Positions 25,445-35,016 of a stretch of 64,000 nt of DNA are shown piece after piece. Under the pieces are notes generated by a model that worked only from the letters and a program-made list of their open reading frames with translations, was not told the origin of the DNA and ran no database searches. The stretch comes from an uncultured Clostridia bacterium (GTDB taxonomy: Bacteria; Bacillota; Clostridia; Oscillospirales; Acutalibacteraceae), in assembly GCA_947623205.1 (NCBI GenBank), contig CANQGM010000011.1:1-64000 (forward strand). The letters are read 5' to 3'. Every line of letters starts with the position of its first letter. Position 1 is the first letter of the stretch. The position numbers were made by a program, and so were the translations under genes.

Positions 25445-26431
25445 TTATTTGCATACAATATCCGAGCCGTCTTCGGGTATAACAGATTTAATTGCCTCAA
25501 TTGCGACCTCAATCATTTTGTCGTCCGGCTCTTTTGTTGTAATGCGCTGTGCCCAAAGTCCCGGTGCGGAAATTATGCGGGTTGCAAGGTTATCGTGCTT
25601 GCCGCAAATTTTAATCAGCTCATAGCCGATGCCGCAGGAAACGGGAAGCAGAATAATTTTAAATATGGGCCGCAAAACGCCAATGCCGAACGGGGCAACC
25701 GGAATAAAAAGTCCAACAAGAATACCTACAACAAGCATAAGCACCATAAAGCTTGTACCGCAGCGCGGGTGAAAACGGCTTTGTTTTTTTACGTTTTCAA
25801 CTGTAAGCTCTTCTTCGTTTTCATAGCAGAAAATAGTTTTGTGTTCTGCGCCGTGGTACATAAATACACGTTTCATTTCTGTCATTTGCGAACAGAGAAC
25901 AATATAGAGCAAAAATAACGCTATTTTGATTACTCCCTCAAATACCGACTTCCAAAATACCGCAAGCTCTGTGTCTCCCTGAAAAGCGGGGACGAAATTT
26001 GCAGTAAAGTCAAACAGGAAAGAGGGGACAAAGAAGAAAAGTCCCACAGCAAACGCAACGCCTATGACGGAAGCGATTACCATAAGTACTTTAACAAGTT
26101 TATCTCCAAACTTGTCGTCAAGCCATTTTTCAAATTTGGAAGGTTCCTCTTCTTCTATTTCGCCGGCTTCAAGCGCCTTATCGGCAGAAAGCATAAGCGA
26201 TTTATATGATAAGCGCATTGAATCGATCAGCCCGGCAATACCCCTTAAAAACGGAAGTTTAAAGATTTTAAATTTTGAGGGAATTGTGTTTATGCTGACA
26301 TCTTCGCAGTAAATATTGTTTTCACCTGTGCGAACGCATACCGTAGTGCGCTTTGGTCCTCGCATCATTATTCCTTCAATCAGCGCGCTGCCGCCGATTG
26401 ATGTAATTTTTTTAGTGGATTTTTTAGCCAT
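25445..26431 (-). CDS. DUF1385 (YqhQ-like) membrane protein
   Basis: The 328-residue product begins with the family signature SIGGSALIEGIMMRGPKRT and has about four membrane helices (near 117-140, 165-185, 225-245, 252-272). Conserved cytosolic motifs YHGAEHKTIFCYE and RFHPRCGTSF carry His and Cys residues that look like a metal site. Function is unknown; in Firmicutes the gene is regularly next to prmC, as here. It lies 49 bp after the histidine kinase gene. Confidence 0.9.
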   Translation of the reverse strand: MAKKSTKKITSIGGSALIEGIMMRGPKRTTVCVRTGENNIYCEDVSINTIPSKFKIFKLPFLRGIAGLIDSMRLSYKSLMLSADKALEAGEIEEEEPSKFEKWLDDKFGDKLVKVLMVIASVIGVAFAVGLFFFVPSFLFDFTANFVPAFQGDTELAVFWKSVFEGVIKIALFLLYIVLCSQMTEMKRVFMYHGAEHKTIFCYENEEELTVENVKKQSRFHPRCGTSFMVLMLVVGILVGLFIPVAPFGIGVLRPIFKIILLPVSCGIGYELIKICGKHDNLATRIISAPGLWAQRITTKEPDDKMIEVAIEAIKSVIPEDGSDIVCK

Positions 26432-26480
26432 AAACTAACCTTTCTTTTAAATAGTTGTAAATATTTTTAAATTTTAAGCA

Positions 26481-27947
26481 TTATAGTTTTATATTTTCAG
26501 GCATATTCTGTTCTTCGCCCTCTTTGTAAATAGGAAATGTAAGAGTTACGGTCGTGCCTACGCCTTCGCCGCTTTCAATGTCGAGCGAGCCGTTATGCAA
26601 ATTCATTATTTCATCCGCAACAGCAAGTCCTATGCCGGAACCCCTTACATCCTGATTAGCTTTGTAAAATTTCTCTTTTACCTTTGGCAGGTCATCGGCG
26701 GAAATGCCGCAGCCTGTATCGGTTATAACAATTTTTATTATGTCGGGTTCATCCTTGCTGTAAATTACCTGCGCGGCTACAACGCCGCCCTTGGGAGTGT
26801 ATTTCAGCGCATTGTCAAGCACATTTAAGAATACCTGTTTAAGCCTGTTTCTGTCACCGTAAACGGGAGGATAAACTGCCTCGGGCTCATCATATAGCAG
26901 ATGCTTGCCCTCTTTTACGGCACGTTCCTTTAGCATATATACGGTCTCGTCAAATTCGGCAAGAATGTCGAGCTTTTCATTTATAAGAACCATTCGTCCG
27001 CTCTGGATTCGGCTGAAGTCAAGCAGTTCTTCAACAATGCTTGTAAGGCGGGAGCTCTCTTTTATGATAACGCCCATACCTCTGTCAAAGGTACGTCGAT
27101 CAAGTTTTCCGCGCTCGGAAAGCTGCATGGTTTCAGCCCATCCCTTTATTGCCGTAAGCGGAGTTCGCAGTTCATGCGATACGCGGGATATAAAGTCGTT
27201 TTTCATTTGTTCGGTTGTACGCAGATCTTTAGACATATCGCTTATTGCGTCGCACAAGTCACCGATCTCATCGTCATATTTATGCTCAATTTTTTCCGAC
27301 GCGGAAAAGTCACCGTGAGCTATTTTGTCAGCAATAACAGAAAGGTTTTGTATCGGCTTTACAATTGAGCGCAAAAACATTGAACTGGATAAGATTACAA
27401 GCGCAATTATTATAAGACCAAACGCGATCAGAAGTGCGGATATAAAAAGGATTCTGCTGTTTACCGGGTCCATAGATACTATATAACGTATAGCGCCCAC
27501 GACCGTTTTGTTGCCGTTTGTAATAATTCGGGTCTCGCTCATTGCGCTTTCGCCGGATTTAAGCTTTCCGTTCCATAAAGCAATGCCTTCACCGTTTGTT
27601 TTGGCTTCCTCAAAATCCTGAATTTGCTCTTTATCGGTAGGAATAAAGCCTGTTGAACTCATTACAACTCTGCCTGAAGAGTTTATTACCATTACAGCCA
27701 TCTGTTCTTTCTTATCGAAGTTTTCAACATAGTCGCGGGCTGAAGAAGTAAAAGAGGTTGAGCTGTCGCTTGTGTAACCCGAAAAAACTAATGACAGTTC
27801 TCCGGACGTTGAACTCAGGCTCTGTTCAACACTGCTTTGGTAAAGATATGTAACAACAAAAATAAGGCTGACAACAATAAGAATGATAATAGTCAGTATT
27901 ACACTCAATGTATTAAGCATCCAACGTTTTGTAATACCCTTAAACAT
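26481..27947 (-). CDS. Membrane sensor histidine kinase
   Basis: The 488-residue product has TM1 (about 12-36), an extracellular sensor of about 130 residues rich in Ser/Thr with a small Cache/PAS-like strand pattern (MAVMVINSSGRVVMSS), TM2 (166-190), a HAMP domain (190-243), HisKA with FISRVSHELRTP (H258) and HATPase with NVLDNALKYTPKG, ITDTGCGIS and GSGIGLAVADEIM. No cytosolic PAS domain is present, so it is not a WalK. It follows its response regulator by 34 bp and lies downstream of a lipoprotein gene that may share its signal. The ligand is unknown. Confidence 0.93.
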   Translation of the reverse strand: MFKGITKRWMLNTLSVILTIIILIVVSLIFVVTYLYQSSVEQSLSSTSGELSLVFSGYTSDSSTSFTSSARDYVENFDKKEQMAVMVINSSGRVVMSSTGFIPTDKEQIQDFEEAKTNGEGIALWNGKLKSGESAMSETRIITNGNKTVVGAIRYIVSMDPVNSRILFISALLIAFGLIIIALVILSSSMFLRSIVKPIQNLSVIADKIAHGDFSASEKIEHKYDDEIGDLCDAISDMSKDLRTTEQMKNDFISRVSHELRTPLTAIKGWAETMQLSERGKLDRRTFDRGMGVIIKESSRLTSIVEELLDFSRIQSGRMVLINEKLDILAEFDETVYMLKERAVKEGKHLLYDEPEAVYPPVYGDRNRLKQVFLNVLDNALKYTPKGGVVAAQVIYSKDEPDIIKIVITDTGCGISADDLPKVKEKFYKANQDVRGSGIGLAVADEIMNLHNGSLDIESGEGVGTTVTLTFPIYKEGEEQNMPENIKL

Positions 27948-27981
27948 TGCTGTCCTCCTTTAGTCAGTAATAGTTCGTTGC

Positions 27982-28689
27982 TCAGTTGTTAGTGTCCCAC
28001 TTGTATCCAAGACCCCAAACCGTTATAATGTGCTTTGGGTTTGACGGTTCATCTTCGACCTTCATTCTCAAACGCCTTATATTGACGTCAACAATTTTGT
28101 CCTCGCCAACATATGCATCGCCCCAAACATGATTAAGAATATCAATTCGGTCAAGTGCAACACCAGGGTTAGAGAAGAAATATTCCATTATCTGAAATTC
28201 AACCTGTGTCAGTTCGATCATTTTATCGTTTTTAAGTAGTGAACGATTGCGCAGGTTAAGTGTAAATTCACCCGATTTGAGTTCTTCTTTAAAGTTGTTT
28301 TCAGCGTGTGACTTAGCAAGCGCAACACGCCTGTAAAGCGAGTCGACCCTTGCAAGCAGCTCGCTTGGTGAAAACGGTTTTGTAACATAGTCGTCCGCGC
28401 CTAACATAAGTCCGGTGACCTTATCCATCTCCTGCGTTTTTGCGGACAGCATAATTATGCCTATGCCGCCGTTGCGGTTTCTAAGCTCTTTACAAACCTG
28501 AAATCCGTCAATGCCGGGCATCATAACGTCAAGTATTGCAACATCAAAGTCCCCGTCGCTTGCATCGTACTTTTGAAGTGCTGTTTCTCCGCAGTCCGCC
28601 TCAACAACGTCATATCCTGCACGGGTAAGGTTGATTACAACAAAGTCACGTATTGCGGCTTCGTCCTCGCAAACAAGTATTTTTTTCAT
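27982..28689 (-). CDS. OmpR/PhoB-family response regulator
   Basis: The 235-residue product has a receiver domain with acidic CEDE, phosphorylated Asp54 in ILDVMMPG, and TKPFSPSE with the conserved Lys. The winged-helix DNA-binding domain ends DVNIRRLRMKVEDEPSNPKH, then IITVWGLGYKW. It is the partner of the following kinase and the only intact two-component regulator in the window. It could control its own operon, including the lipoprotein gene. The ATG at 28689 follows GGAGG. Confidence 0.94.
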   Translation of the reverse strand: MKKILVCEDEAAIRDFVVINLTRAGYDVVEADCGETALQKYDASDGDFDVAILDVMMPGIDGFQVCKELRNRNGGIGIIMLSAKTQEMDKVTGLMLGADDYVTKPFSPSELLARVDSLYRRVALAKSHAENNFKEELKSGEFTLNLRNRSLLKNDKMIELTQVEFQIMEYFFSNPGVALDRIDILNHVWGDAYVGEDKIVDVNIRRLRMKVEDEPSNPKHIITVWGLGYKWDTNN

Positions 28690-28716
28690 ATTAAAACCTC
28701 CGTATTATAATTTTGA

Positions 28717-30057
28717 TTACACTGCTAATTCATTCAAAACCGAAAATGCGGTCTTTATTTCATCATCAGAAAGTGAATATTGATTTTTTGTATTAAAATT
28801 TAAAAAAGTATAAGCGTGGATGTCATCTTTTGAAATGAGCGTATAATTGTCGATGTTTTTGCCTAATTCCCAGTCTGCAATGTCAAACACCTTAATTTGA
28901 AACAGCAGATCTCTGGTTTTATTTTTTTCCCAAGCGTAAAAATTCATTGTGTCGTCTAAGTCAATACTTGCTGTAACCGTGTCTCCAATCCAATTTTCAG
29001 GCATTTTTATTGAATAGCCGTTATTGTAATTTGCTATCATATATATTTTTGCAGTTGTGGTCTCGTTAACCGCGGAAAAACTGTTCCATTCAATTTTGTC
29101 GGCAATATTTTTATCAGATTCGTTTTTCGAGTGGGGAAGTTTGGTAACAACAGGAATTTCAATTAAATCGTCCTTGTCAATATCGGAGGCAATAACCGAA
29201 CAGCTGCGCTGAGTAATATTTTTTTTCTTTTCGCTGAAAAGCGGATTCCTAAGCAAGGACAAATCTGTGCTGTAATAAATTACCTGAGTATTTAATTCAT
29301 CGTTTGCAAGTGAGCCGTCAACGACAACACCCTGAATGTTGCTGTCAAAAGAAGCAACAGTTACATTTTTATACTTTACAATATTGGGGTCCATTGGTAC
29401 AGACGCTTTTGAATAAAGGCTTTTTTCACGTTCGCTGTAATCAAGCATTGACGCGCCGGCTTCGTTTTCGGTTGTGTAAAGCAAAAGTGTAATTACCTCG
29501 TCAATACCGTCAGAGTCAAAATCACCACAGTAAAAGCTTGAGTAATTTTGGCCGGATTTTATGTTGCTTGTTTTGCCTTGCGAATACGCATAACACTCAA
29601 GCCGGTTAACATTGGTGCTGTAAGTTGTGTAACCCGAAAGAATTTCAAGCGAACCATTGCCGTCAATGTCTGCAAAATCAATGCTGTCAATGTCGGTGGT
29701 CTCAATAACATTGTCGGACGAGAGCTTCCATTTATCATTATCAAAGAATATAACAAGCATATGTATAATGGCAGTGTCGTTGCCTTTTCGGTAAAAAGCA
29801 ACGGCCTCGTCCGTTCCGTCGCCGTTGAGGTCGGTCATTGTTATTGCACTGCGATAGTTGCCGCTTTTGGGATATTTTAAAATATAATTATTTTTAGCCG
29901 TATCCGATATAAGCTGTTCGATCTCTGCTTCATCTCCCATAGAGGTCGGCGGACGCAGCAGATTTTCGGTTCCAAAGTCGGAAATATTGCATCCGCTTGC
30001 AAATGTCAAAAAAGATGCGCTTAGTATAACGGCACAAACAGCAGCTTTTAACTTCAA
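28717..30057 (-). CDS. Lipoprotein with FG-GAP/VCBS-like calcium-binding repeats
   Basis: The 446-residue product has a lipoprotein signal (FASGC, Cys23). Several repeats match the DxDxDG calcium loop of integrin-like FG-GAP modules: DLNGDGTDEAVAFY near residue 76, DIDGNGSLEILSG near 133, DFDSDGIDEVITL near 178 and a degenerate DIDKDDLIEI near 293. This suggests a beta-propeller outside the membrane. The C-terminal third is not recognisable. The start is TTG at 30057 with AAAGGAGG. Its place directly upstream of a two-component pair (27 bp) suggests an accessory sensor or a target of that system, which is inference. Confidence 0.75.
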   Translation of the reverse strand: MKLKAAVCAVILSASFLTFASGCNISDFGTENLLRPPTSMGDEAEIEQLISDTAKNNYILKYPKSGNYRSAITMTDLNGDGTDEAVAFYRKGNDTAIIHMLVIFFDNDKWKLSSDNVIETTDIDSIDFADIDGNGSLEILSGYTTYSTNVNRLECYAYSQGKTSNIKSGQNYSSFYCGDFDSDGIDEVITLLLYTTENEAGASMLDYSEREKSLYSKASVPMDPNIVKYKNVTVASFDSNIQGVVVDGSLANDELNTQVIYYSTDLSLLRNPLFSEKKKNITQRSCSVIASDIDKDDLIEIPVVTKLPHSKNESDKNIADKIEWNSFSAVNETTTAKIYMIANYNNGYSIKMPENWIGDTVTASIDLDDTMNFYAWEKNKTRDLLFQIKVFDIADWELGKNIDNYTLISKDDIHAYTFLNFNTKNQYSLSDDEIKTAFSVLNELAV

Positions 30058-30092
30058 ACCATCCGCCTCCTTTTGTTGAGATTAATATAAAG

Positions 30093-30761
30093 TTATTGCT
30101 TTTGTTTTGCAATACAGTATTTAATTTTTATCCCTTCAGCGGAAAACATCTTTTCGTGCTCCGTCTCAATATTGTCTTTAATTTCACTTGCGTGCAAATC
30201 ACGGGTGGAAAAAATTATTTTATATCCGCTTTGGGCAAAATATTCAAGACTGTCGTCAAAAAGGTTATCGTCGTCTGTTTTAAAGCGGATCTCAGCGTCT
30301 TCTTTGAGAAAAATTTTATACATTTCAAGTTTTTTAAAATATGTAAGTCTGCGCTTGTTGTGCTTGGGACGCGGCCATGGATTGCAGAAGTTTATATAAA
30401 GTCTTTCAATAACGTCATCTTTTGTAATGATTTTATCAAGCTGTTCAACATTGTAGTTTACAAGCAGAAGATTGTTTATTTCATTCTGAGATTTGCCTGA
30501 TTCTTCAAAGAGCCTGACAATATTGCGTCTGCCGACGCCGAGCATATCAATTTTTATATCGACAGCAATTATGTTTTTATCCGGATTTTTAAGAGCAAGC
30601 TGTCCGGCAAATCCGCATTTGCCGCATCCTATTTCAAGCCAAAGCGGCTGTTCTTTTTTAAACGCGTTTTTCCATTTGCCTGCATAAGTTTCAGGATTTT
30701 TTACAAAAAAATCACACACGGAAAGTTCCGGTTCTGCCCATTTCTTTTTTCTTATTCTCAT
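30093..30761 (-). CDS. trmB: tRNA (guanine-N7-)-methyltransferase
   Basis: TrmB makes m7G46 in tRNA. The 222-residue product has the SAM site LWLEIGCGKCGFAGQLA, the acidic IAVDIK, the substrate motif NFCNPWPRPKHNKRRL and FKTDDDNLF, and ends with the family's ETEHEKMFSAEG segment. It is the first gene of a run trmB, lipoprotein, response regulator, kinase, DUF1385, prmC, all closely spaced, with a promoter just upstream. The ATG at 30761 follows TGAGGAAG. Confidence 0.96.
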   Translation of the reverse strand: MRIRKKKWAEPELSVCDFFVKNPETYAGKWKNAFKKEQPLWLEIGCGKCGFAGQLALKNPDKNIIAVDIKIDMLGVGRRNIVRLFEESGKSQNEINNLLLVNYNVEQLDKIITKDDVIERLYINFCNPWPRPKHNKRRLTYFKKLEMYKIFLKEDAEIRFKTDDDNLFDDSLEYFAQSGYKIIFSTRDLHASEIKDNIETEHEKMFSAEGIKIKYCIAKQKQ

Positions 30762-30822
30762 GCTTCCTCATATTCAGGTGCCGAAAACAGGCGCACCTTT
30801 ACACATAATTATTTATGGTATC

Positions 30823-30851
30823 ATTATATCAAATTGTTACAAAATATGCAA
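30823..30851 (-). promoter_or_regulatory. Promoter of the trmB-to-prmC run
   Basis: TTGCAT and TATAAT on the minus strand are separated by 17 bp. No terminator-like hairpin is seen between trmB and prmC, so six genes may share it. Confidence 0.65.
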
Positions 30852-30869
30852 TAAATATTTTGCATTGAC

Positions 30870-31628
30870 TTAAATATATTTAATAAAATCATTATATGTT
30901 TTCGATTTTGTAAATTCTATGTCAGGAAATTTTTTTGACAGCTTATTGATAAGAGGTAAAATTACAACATCTTCACTTTTAAAGTGTCCTGTATCAATAA
31001 TATTAACACCGAGTGCGTTCGCGCTATTTATTTCATGGTGCTTTATTTCTCCAGTGACAAGAACATCGGCTCCGAGTTCTGCGGCGTAATAAATGTTTGA
31101 ACCGCCCGAGCCTGACGATACGGCGACCTTTTTTACATTATTTTTAATATCGGTATAGCGAAGACCGCTGCAGTTTAGTGCTGATTTAACATTTTGCGCG
31201 AATAAATTTATATTTATTTCATTTTCAAGTTCGCCTGTAAACATACACTCACCAATGCCGCATAGTTCAGGATTTTTTACACCGATCGCTTTTGCAAGGC
31301 AGGTGTTTACGCCGAAATCCTCCGATAAATCAAGGTTTGTGTGCATACACACGGCAGAAATTCCTTTTGAAGCAAGCAGATAGGGAACGGAGGCCGTATC
31401 AAGATTTTTAATCGGTTTAAAAATTACGGGATGATGACTGATAATCAGTTCACATCCCGTTTTTTCTGCTTCAAGCACAACTTTGTCAGTGATGTCAAGA
31501 GTAACAAGCGCTTTTGTAACTAAGGCACTGTTGCTTCCCACAAGCAGGCCTACATTGTCAAAATCCATTGCGGTATCGGTTGGTGCAAAGGTTTCAAAAA
31601 AGTTTAATATATCTTTATTTACAGTCAT
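30870..31628 (-). CDS. Nif3-like dinuclear metal-centre protein
   Basis: The 252-residue product belongs to the Nif3/YqfO family (DUF34). Motifs are MDFDNVGLLVGS, the metal ligands IISHHPVIFKPIKN and CMHTNLD, and the C-terminal DVLVTGEIKHHE and IIDTGHFKSEDV. Function is debated: a metal chaperone or GTP cyclohydrolase-like role has been proposed. It lacks the PII-like insert of longer Firmicutes members. It overlaps trmK by 14 bp, the usual trmK-nif3 pair, with the start at ATG 31628. Confidence 0.92.
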   Translation of the reverse strand: MTVNKDILNFFETFAPTDTAMDFDNVGLLVGSNSALVTKALVTLDITDKVVLEAEKTGCELIISHHPVIFKPIKNLDTASVPYLLASKGISAVCMHTNLDLSEDFGVNTCLAKAIGVKNPELCGIGECMFTGELENEININLFAQNVKSALNCSGLRYTDIKNNVKKVAVSSGSGGSNIYYAAELGADVLVTGEIKHHEINSANALGVNIIDTGHFKSEDVVILPLINKLSKKFPDIEFTKSKTYNDFIKYI

Positions 31629-32289
31629 TAATATGCTCCTTTAATTTGTCGGCAAGCACAGCAAAGCGCACATCTCCGTTTGCCTGTTTTAAAAGTCTGT
31701 TAATATGATTTTGCACAAAAAGTCGGTGTGTTTTCTTCGTTTTAGGAGAAAGTTTTGCAATATAACAGAAAAGTTCATCTTTTTCGTCAATAACGCCGGT
31801 ATAATTTACAAGCAGCACAGTGTAGCATTTATTTGCAGCAATACAGCAGTCCTGATTTATTATTTCAAATCCGTTTTGGCACAGCCATCTTATGAGGATC
31901 TCACTTTTAGTCATAGGCTGAAGAATAAAGTGCTTTGAGCTGTCTTTTGCAAACGAACATTCCTCCATGATTTTTGCAATAAGCTCGCCGCCCATACCGG
32001 CAATTACAATGTCGTCTGCTTCATCGGCACAAATTTCTTTAAGCCCGCTGCTCAAACGTGCTTTGACAATGTTGCTCATACCCGAATTTTTAATGGTTTC
32101 CTTTCCTCGTTCAAGGGGGTCCGGATTAATGTCGGCGGCAATTGCAGAGGGGCATTTGCCATTTTGGCACAGCCACACGGGAAGATAGGCGTGGTCTGTG
32201 CCAATGTCTGCAAGACGTGAACCGTCTCTGACAAATTCTGCGCAAAGGCGCAGCCGTTCGTCAATTATTAATTTTTGATTTTTATTCAT
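31615..32289 (-). CDS. trmK: tRNA (adenine(22)-N1)-methyltransferase
   Basis: TrmK makes m1A22 in tRNA of many Gram-positives. The 224-residue product shows RLCAEFVRDGSRLADIGTDH, the characteristic AYLPVWL, ADINPDPLERG, and IVIAGMGGELI followed by ILQPMTKSEILIRWLCQNGF. The C-terminal coiled-coil region is present. Its start overlaps the DUF1858 stop by 4 bp (ATGA), so the three genes DUF1858-trmK-nif3 are translationally linked. Confidence 0.95.
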   Translation of the reverse strand: MNKNQKLIIDERLRLCAEFVRDGSRLADIGTDHAYLPVWLCQNGKCPSAIAADINPDPLERGKETIKNSGMSNIVKARLSSGLKEICADEADDIVIAGMGGELIAKIMEECSFAKDSSKHFILQPMTKSEILIRWLCQNGFEIINQDCCIAANKCYTVLLVNYTGVIDEKDELFCYIAKLSPKTKKTHRLFVQNHINRLLKQANGDVRFAVLADKLKEHINDCK

Positions 32290-32483
32290 TTACCTACAGT
32301 TTTATTGAGGGCGTCTATAAGTGCATTGACGTCCGCGCCGTGAACTTCGCAAGCCTCTTCAATTGTTTCTCCTCTTGACGCAGGACAGCCAAGGCAGTGC
32401 ATACCTATACTGAAAAAAAGCTCGGCAGTTTCAGGATGTTCGTCAAGAACATCACCGATAATTGATTTTTTAGTAATTTCCAT
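32286..32483 (-). CDS. DUF1858 redox-disulfide-type small protein
   Basis: The 65-residue product fits the DUF1858 family (hybrid-cluster-protein-associated disulfide domain): ITKKSIIGDVLDEHPETAEL then FFSIGMHCLGCPASRGETIE. The CLGC pair is the likely redox-active disulfide. It starts at ATG 32483 with AAGGAGG and overlaps trmK. The role is unknown; thiol or metal sensing is suggested only by the CxxC. TATAAT-like sequence precedes it, so it may have a promoter of its own after yifB. Confidence 0.88.
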   Translation of the reverse strand: MEITKKSIIGDVLDEHPETAELFFSIGMHCLGCPASRGETIEEACEVHGADVNALIDALNKTVGK

Positions 32484-32577
32484 AAATATAAACCTCCTTA
32501 ATTTTTATTAAATTATAACACAAATAACATAATTATAATAGTTAATTTTTGTACGGTTGCTTTTGCTGATATATATT

Positions 32578-34128
32578 TTATCCGTTTAAATCGTCCAAAG
32601 GAACGCCCTGCCAGTATTTGCGGTCGAGACTGCGATACTGAACAGCCTCCAGAACATGATCAGAACGTATTACTTCAGATTGCTCAAGGTCGGCGATAGT
32701 GCGTGCTACCTTTAGCACCTTGTCATAGGCTCTTGCCGTAAGTCCCAGGCTTTCAAACGCATTTTTTAAAGTATTTTCCGCCTCTTTGTCTATAATGCAG
32801 ATTTTTTGAAATTGCTCGGCGTTTATTTTTGCATTGCAAAGAGATATTCCTTTAAAGCGCTCACGCTGAATTTTGCGCGCGTTGTCAACACGCTTTTTGA
32901 TTTCGGCTGAATTTTCCGTTTGCTCGGTGTTGCGTAGCTCTTCAAATTTAACGGGAGGAACCTCAACGTGAATGTCAAACCTGTCAAGCAGCGGCCCCGA
33001 AACACGGTTGAGGTACCTTTTAATTTTTGTTTCAGAACAGGTGCAGTTATGAGTAGGGTCGCCATAATATCCGCACGGACAGGGATTCATTGCGGCAATT
33101 ACCATAATTGAGCAGGGGTATGTGCAGTTTTGACCCGACCTTGAAATAGTAATGCTTGCGTCTTCAATCGGCTGGCGCAAAACTTCAAGCGTTGCGCGTG
33201 AAAATTCAGGCAATTCGTCAAGAAACAAAACGCCGTTGTGAGCAAGAGATACTTCTCCGGGTTTTATCGCGCCCGTACCGCCTCCGCCCAGACCGGCGGC
33301 TGTCATTGTGTGATGAGGCGAGCGAAAAGGTCTTATTGATACAAGTCCGTCGTTCATTAAAGTACCCGCAATAGAGTGAATTTTAGTAGTTTCTATCATT
33401 TCTTCAAATGTCATATCGGGCAAAATTGAGGGCAATCGCTTTGCAAGCATACTTTTGCCCGAACCCGGAGGACCTATAAGAAGAATATTGTGACCGCCCG
33501 CAGCGGCAATTTCAAGCGCGCGCTTTGCCTCGTACTGACCCTTGACCTGTGAAAAGTCCGGAATAAAACCCGGCGTTTTATTAATTGAATTTTTAACGGG
33601 CAGGGCAGGGGAGATCTGTTCTTCGCCGCAAAGCAGCTTTTTAAGCTGTACTATATCGCTGACAGGGTATATTTTAATTCCGTCAACAACAGCGGCCTCA
33701 CTTGCGTTTGCCAACGGAACATACATATTATTTATTCCACATTCCCTTGCTTTTATAACCATTGGCAGAACCCCGTTGATTCCGCGCACTTCACCGCTGA
33801 GTGAAAGCTCGCCTATAAATGCGCAGTCCGAAATGTCGGTAGTTATCTGACCCGTAAGCCTTAGTAACGATACCATTATGGGCAAGTCGTAAATAGGACC
33901 CTCTTTTTTAATGTCGGCGGGCGCAAGGTTAAGAGTGATGTGTGCCGAGGGAAAACGAAAACCGCAGTTTTTTAGCGCGCTTCTAACGCGATTGCGGCTT
34001 TCACGCACGGCGGCGTCGGGTAATCCTACCATATCAAATGCGGGCAGTCCGTTTTGCATTGACGCTTCAATTTCAACCCGGTAACCGTCCATTCCGGTTA
34101 TTCCGAAACTGTTGCATTTTACTACCAC
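32578..34128 (-). CDS. yifB: YifB/ComM-family Mg-chelatase-like AAA+ ATPase
   Basis: The 516-residue product has an N-terminal Lon-protease-like domain ([20 protein letters not shown]), an AAA+ core with Walker [13 protein letters not shown], Walker [11 protein letters not shown], and a Cys cluster [19 protein letters not shown] that may bind zinc. The Mg_chelatase C-terminal domain contains [20 protein letters not shown]. In Gram-negatives ComM is a branch-migration helicase in transformation; the Firmicutes role is less clear. The start is GTG 34128 after GGAGGAATTACT. Together with comF, recD2 and recA it gives the segment a DNA-processing flavour. Confidence 0.93.
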   Translation of the reverse strand: MVVKCNSFGITGMDGYRVEIEASMQNGLPAFDMVGLPDAAVRESRNRVRSALKNCGFRFPSAHITLNLAPADIKKEGPIYDLPIMVSLLRLTGQITTDISDCAFIGELSLSGEVRGINGVLPMVIKARECGINNMYVPLANASEAAVVDGIKIYPVSDIVQLKKLLCGEEQISPALPVKNSINKTPGFIPDFSQVKGQYEAKRALEIAAAGGHNILLIGPPGSGKSMLAKRLPSILPDMTFEEMIETTKIHSIAGTLMNDGLVSIRPFRSPHHTMTAAGLGGGGTGAIKPGEVSLAHNGVLFLDELPEFSRATLEVLRQPIEDASITISRSGQNCTYPCSIMVIAAMNPCPCGYYGDPTHNCTCSETKIKRYLNRVSGPLLDRFDIHVEVPPVKFEELRNTEQTENSAEIKKRVDNARKIQRERFKGISLCNAKINAEQFQKICIIDKEAENTLKNAFESLGLTARAYDKVLKVARTIADLEQSEVIRSDHVLEAVQYRSLDRKYWQGVPLDDLNG

Positions 34129-34300
34129 AGTAATTCCTCCGACTGTTAAAATTCATTAATAAATGTTTTTAGTAAATTATAACATTAAAAAAATATTTAT
34201 ACAATATGCATATTGTCTGTTAAATCGACTTTTTTCTATTAAACTTTCACAATATTTATTAATGAATTTTTGTATTTTTACGAAAAATACAATGCGGATG

Positions 34301-34329
34301 TTGACAATTGCAAAATTATATAGTATTAT
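34301..34329 (+). promoter_or_regulatory. Promoter of the SigH-like gene
   Basis: TTGACA and TATTAT are separated by 17 bp, about 35 bp upstream of the start codon. The full ORF in the track begins upstream of it and is therefore not the real start. Confidence 0.75.
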
Positions 34330-34363
34330 CGTTTATAAGGAATCAGTATGTTGGGGTGAGAAA

Positions 34364-34951
34364 ATGAGTAAGACGAAAAATTCTTACAGCTCACTCCCCG
34401 ACAACGAGCTTGCAGAGCTTGTAAAGGGCGGCGATGACAATGCCTTTGAAGAGCTTGCAATAAGATACCTGAGAAAAATTAATTTTATTGCGCGAAAATT
34501 TTCGGCAGAGGGTTACGAACAAAAGGATTTTGTACAGGAAGGTTTGCTTGGACTTTTACATTCCTGCAAAACTTTCGACTCCAACGGTGCGGCGTCTTTT
34601 AAAAGTTATATGTCCGTTGTAGTTGAACACAGATTTATTTCAATTATCCGCAGGTCAAATGTGCAGAGAGCTATTCCGTCATCAAATTTGGTGCAAATTG
34701 AAGATTTGAGCAAAACTGTTGAGGACACAGCACAAAATCCGGAGGAACTGCTGATGTGCAGGGAACATCTTAATTTTCTTTTCAGCAGGCTCAAGGCAAT
34801 GCTTTCAAAAACGGAGTACAATGTACTTACTCTTTATTGCAGCGGATTGAGCTACAAGCAAATTGCAGAAAAACTTTCCGTAACTCCCAAAACTGCTGAT
34901 AATGCGCTTCAAAGGGTACGCAAAAAAATCTGTTTCCGAAATATGTCCTAA
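34364..34951 (+). CDS. RNA polymerase sigma-70 factor, SigH-like
   Basis: The 195-residue product starts at ATG 34364 behind GGGGTGAG. Region 2 shows FEELAIRYLRKINFIARKF, then EQKDFVQEGLLGLLHSCKTF and FKSYMSVVVEHRFISIIRRS. Region 4 has the helix-turn-helix YCSGLSYKQIAEKLSVTPKT followed by ADNALQRVRKKI. Size and sequence fit the SigH branch (sporulation/stationary phase) rather than ECF factors. Adjacent genes are yifB (divergent) and a zinc-ribbon gene, not the usual secE-nusG context of sigH, so it may be a paralogue. Confidence 0.85.
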   Translation: MSKTKNSYSSLPDNELAELVKGGDDNAFEELAIRYLRKINFIARKFSAEGYEQKDFVQEGLLGLLHSCKTFDSNGAASFKSYMSVVVEHRFISIIRRSNVQRAIPSSNLVQIEDLSKTVEDTAQNPEELLMCREHLNFLFSRLKAMLSKTEYNVLTLYCSGLSYKQIAEKLSVTPKTADNALQRVRKKICFRNMS

Positions 34952-35016
34952 AAAGTATGGCGGTGCAACTCCGCAAAGGGCAAATAATTTAAAACACCAA
35001 AGAGAGGTAAAAACCA

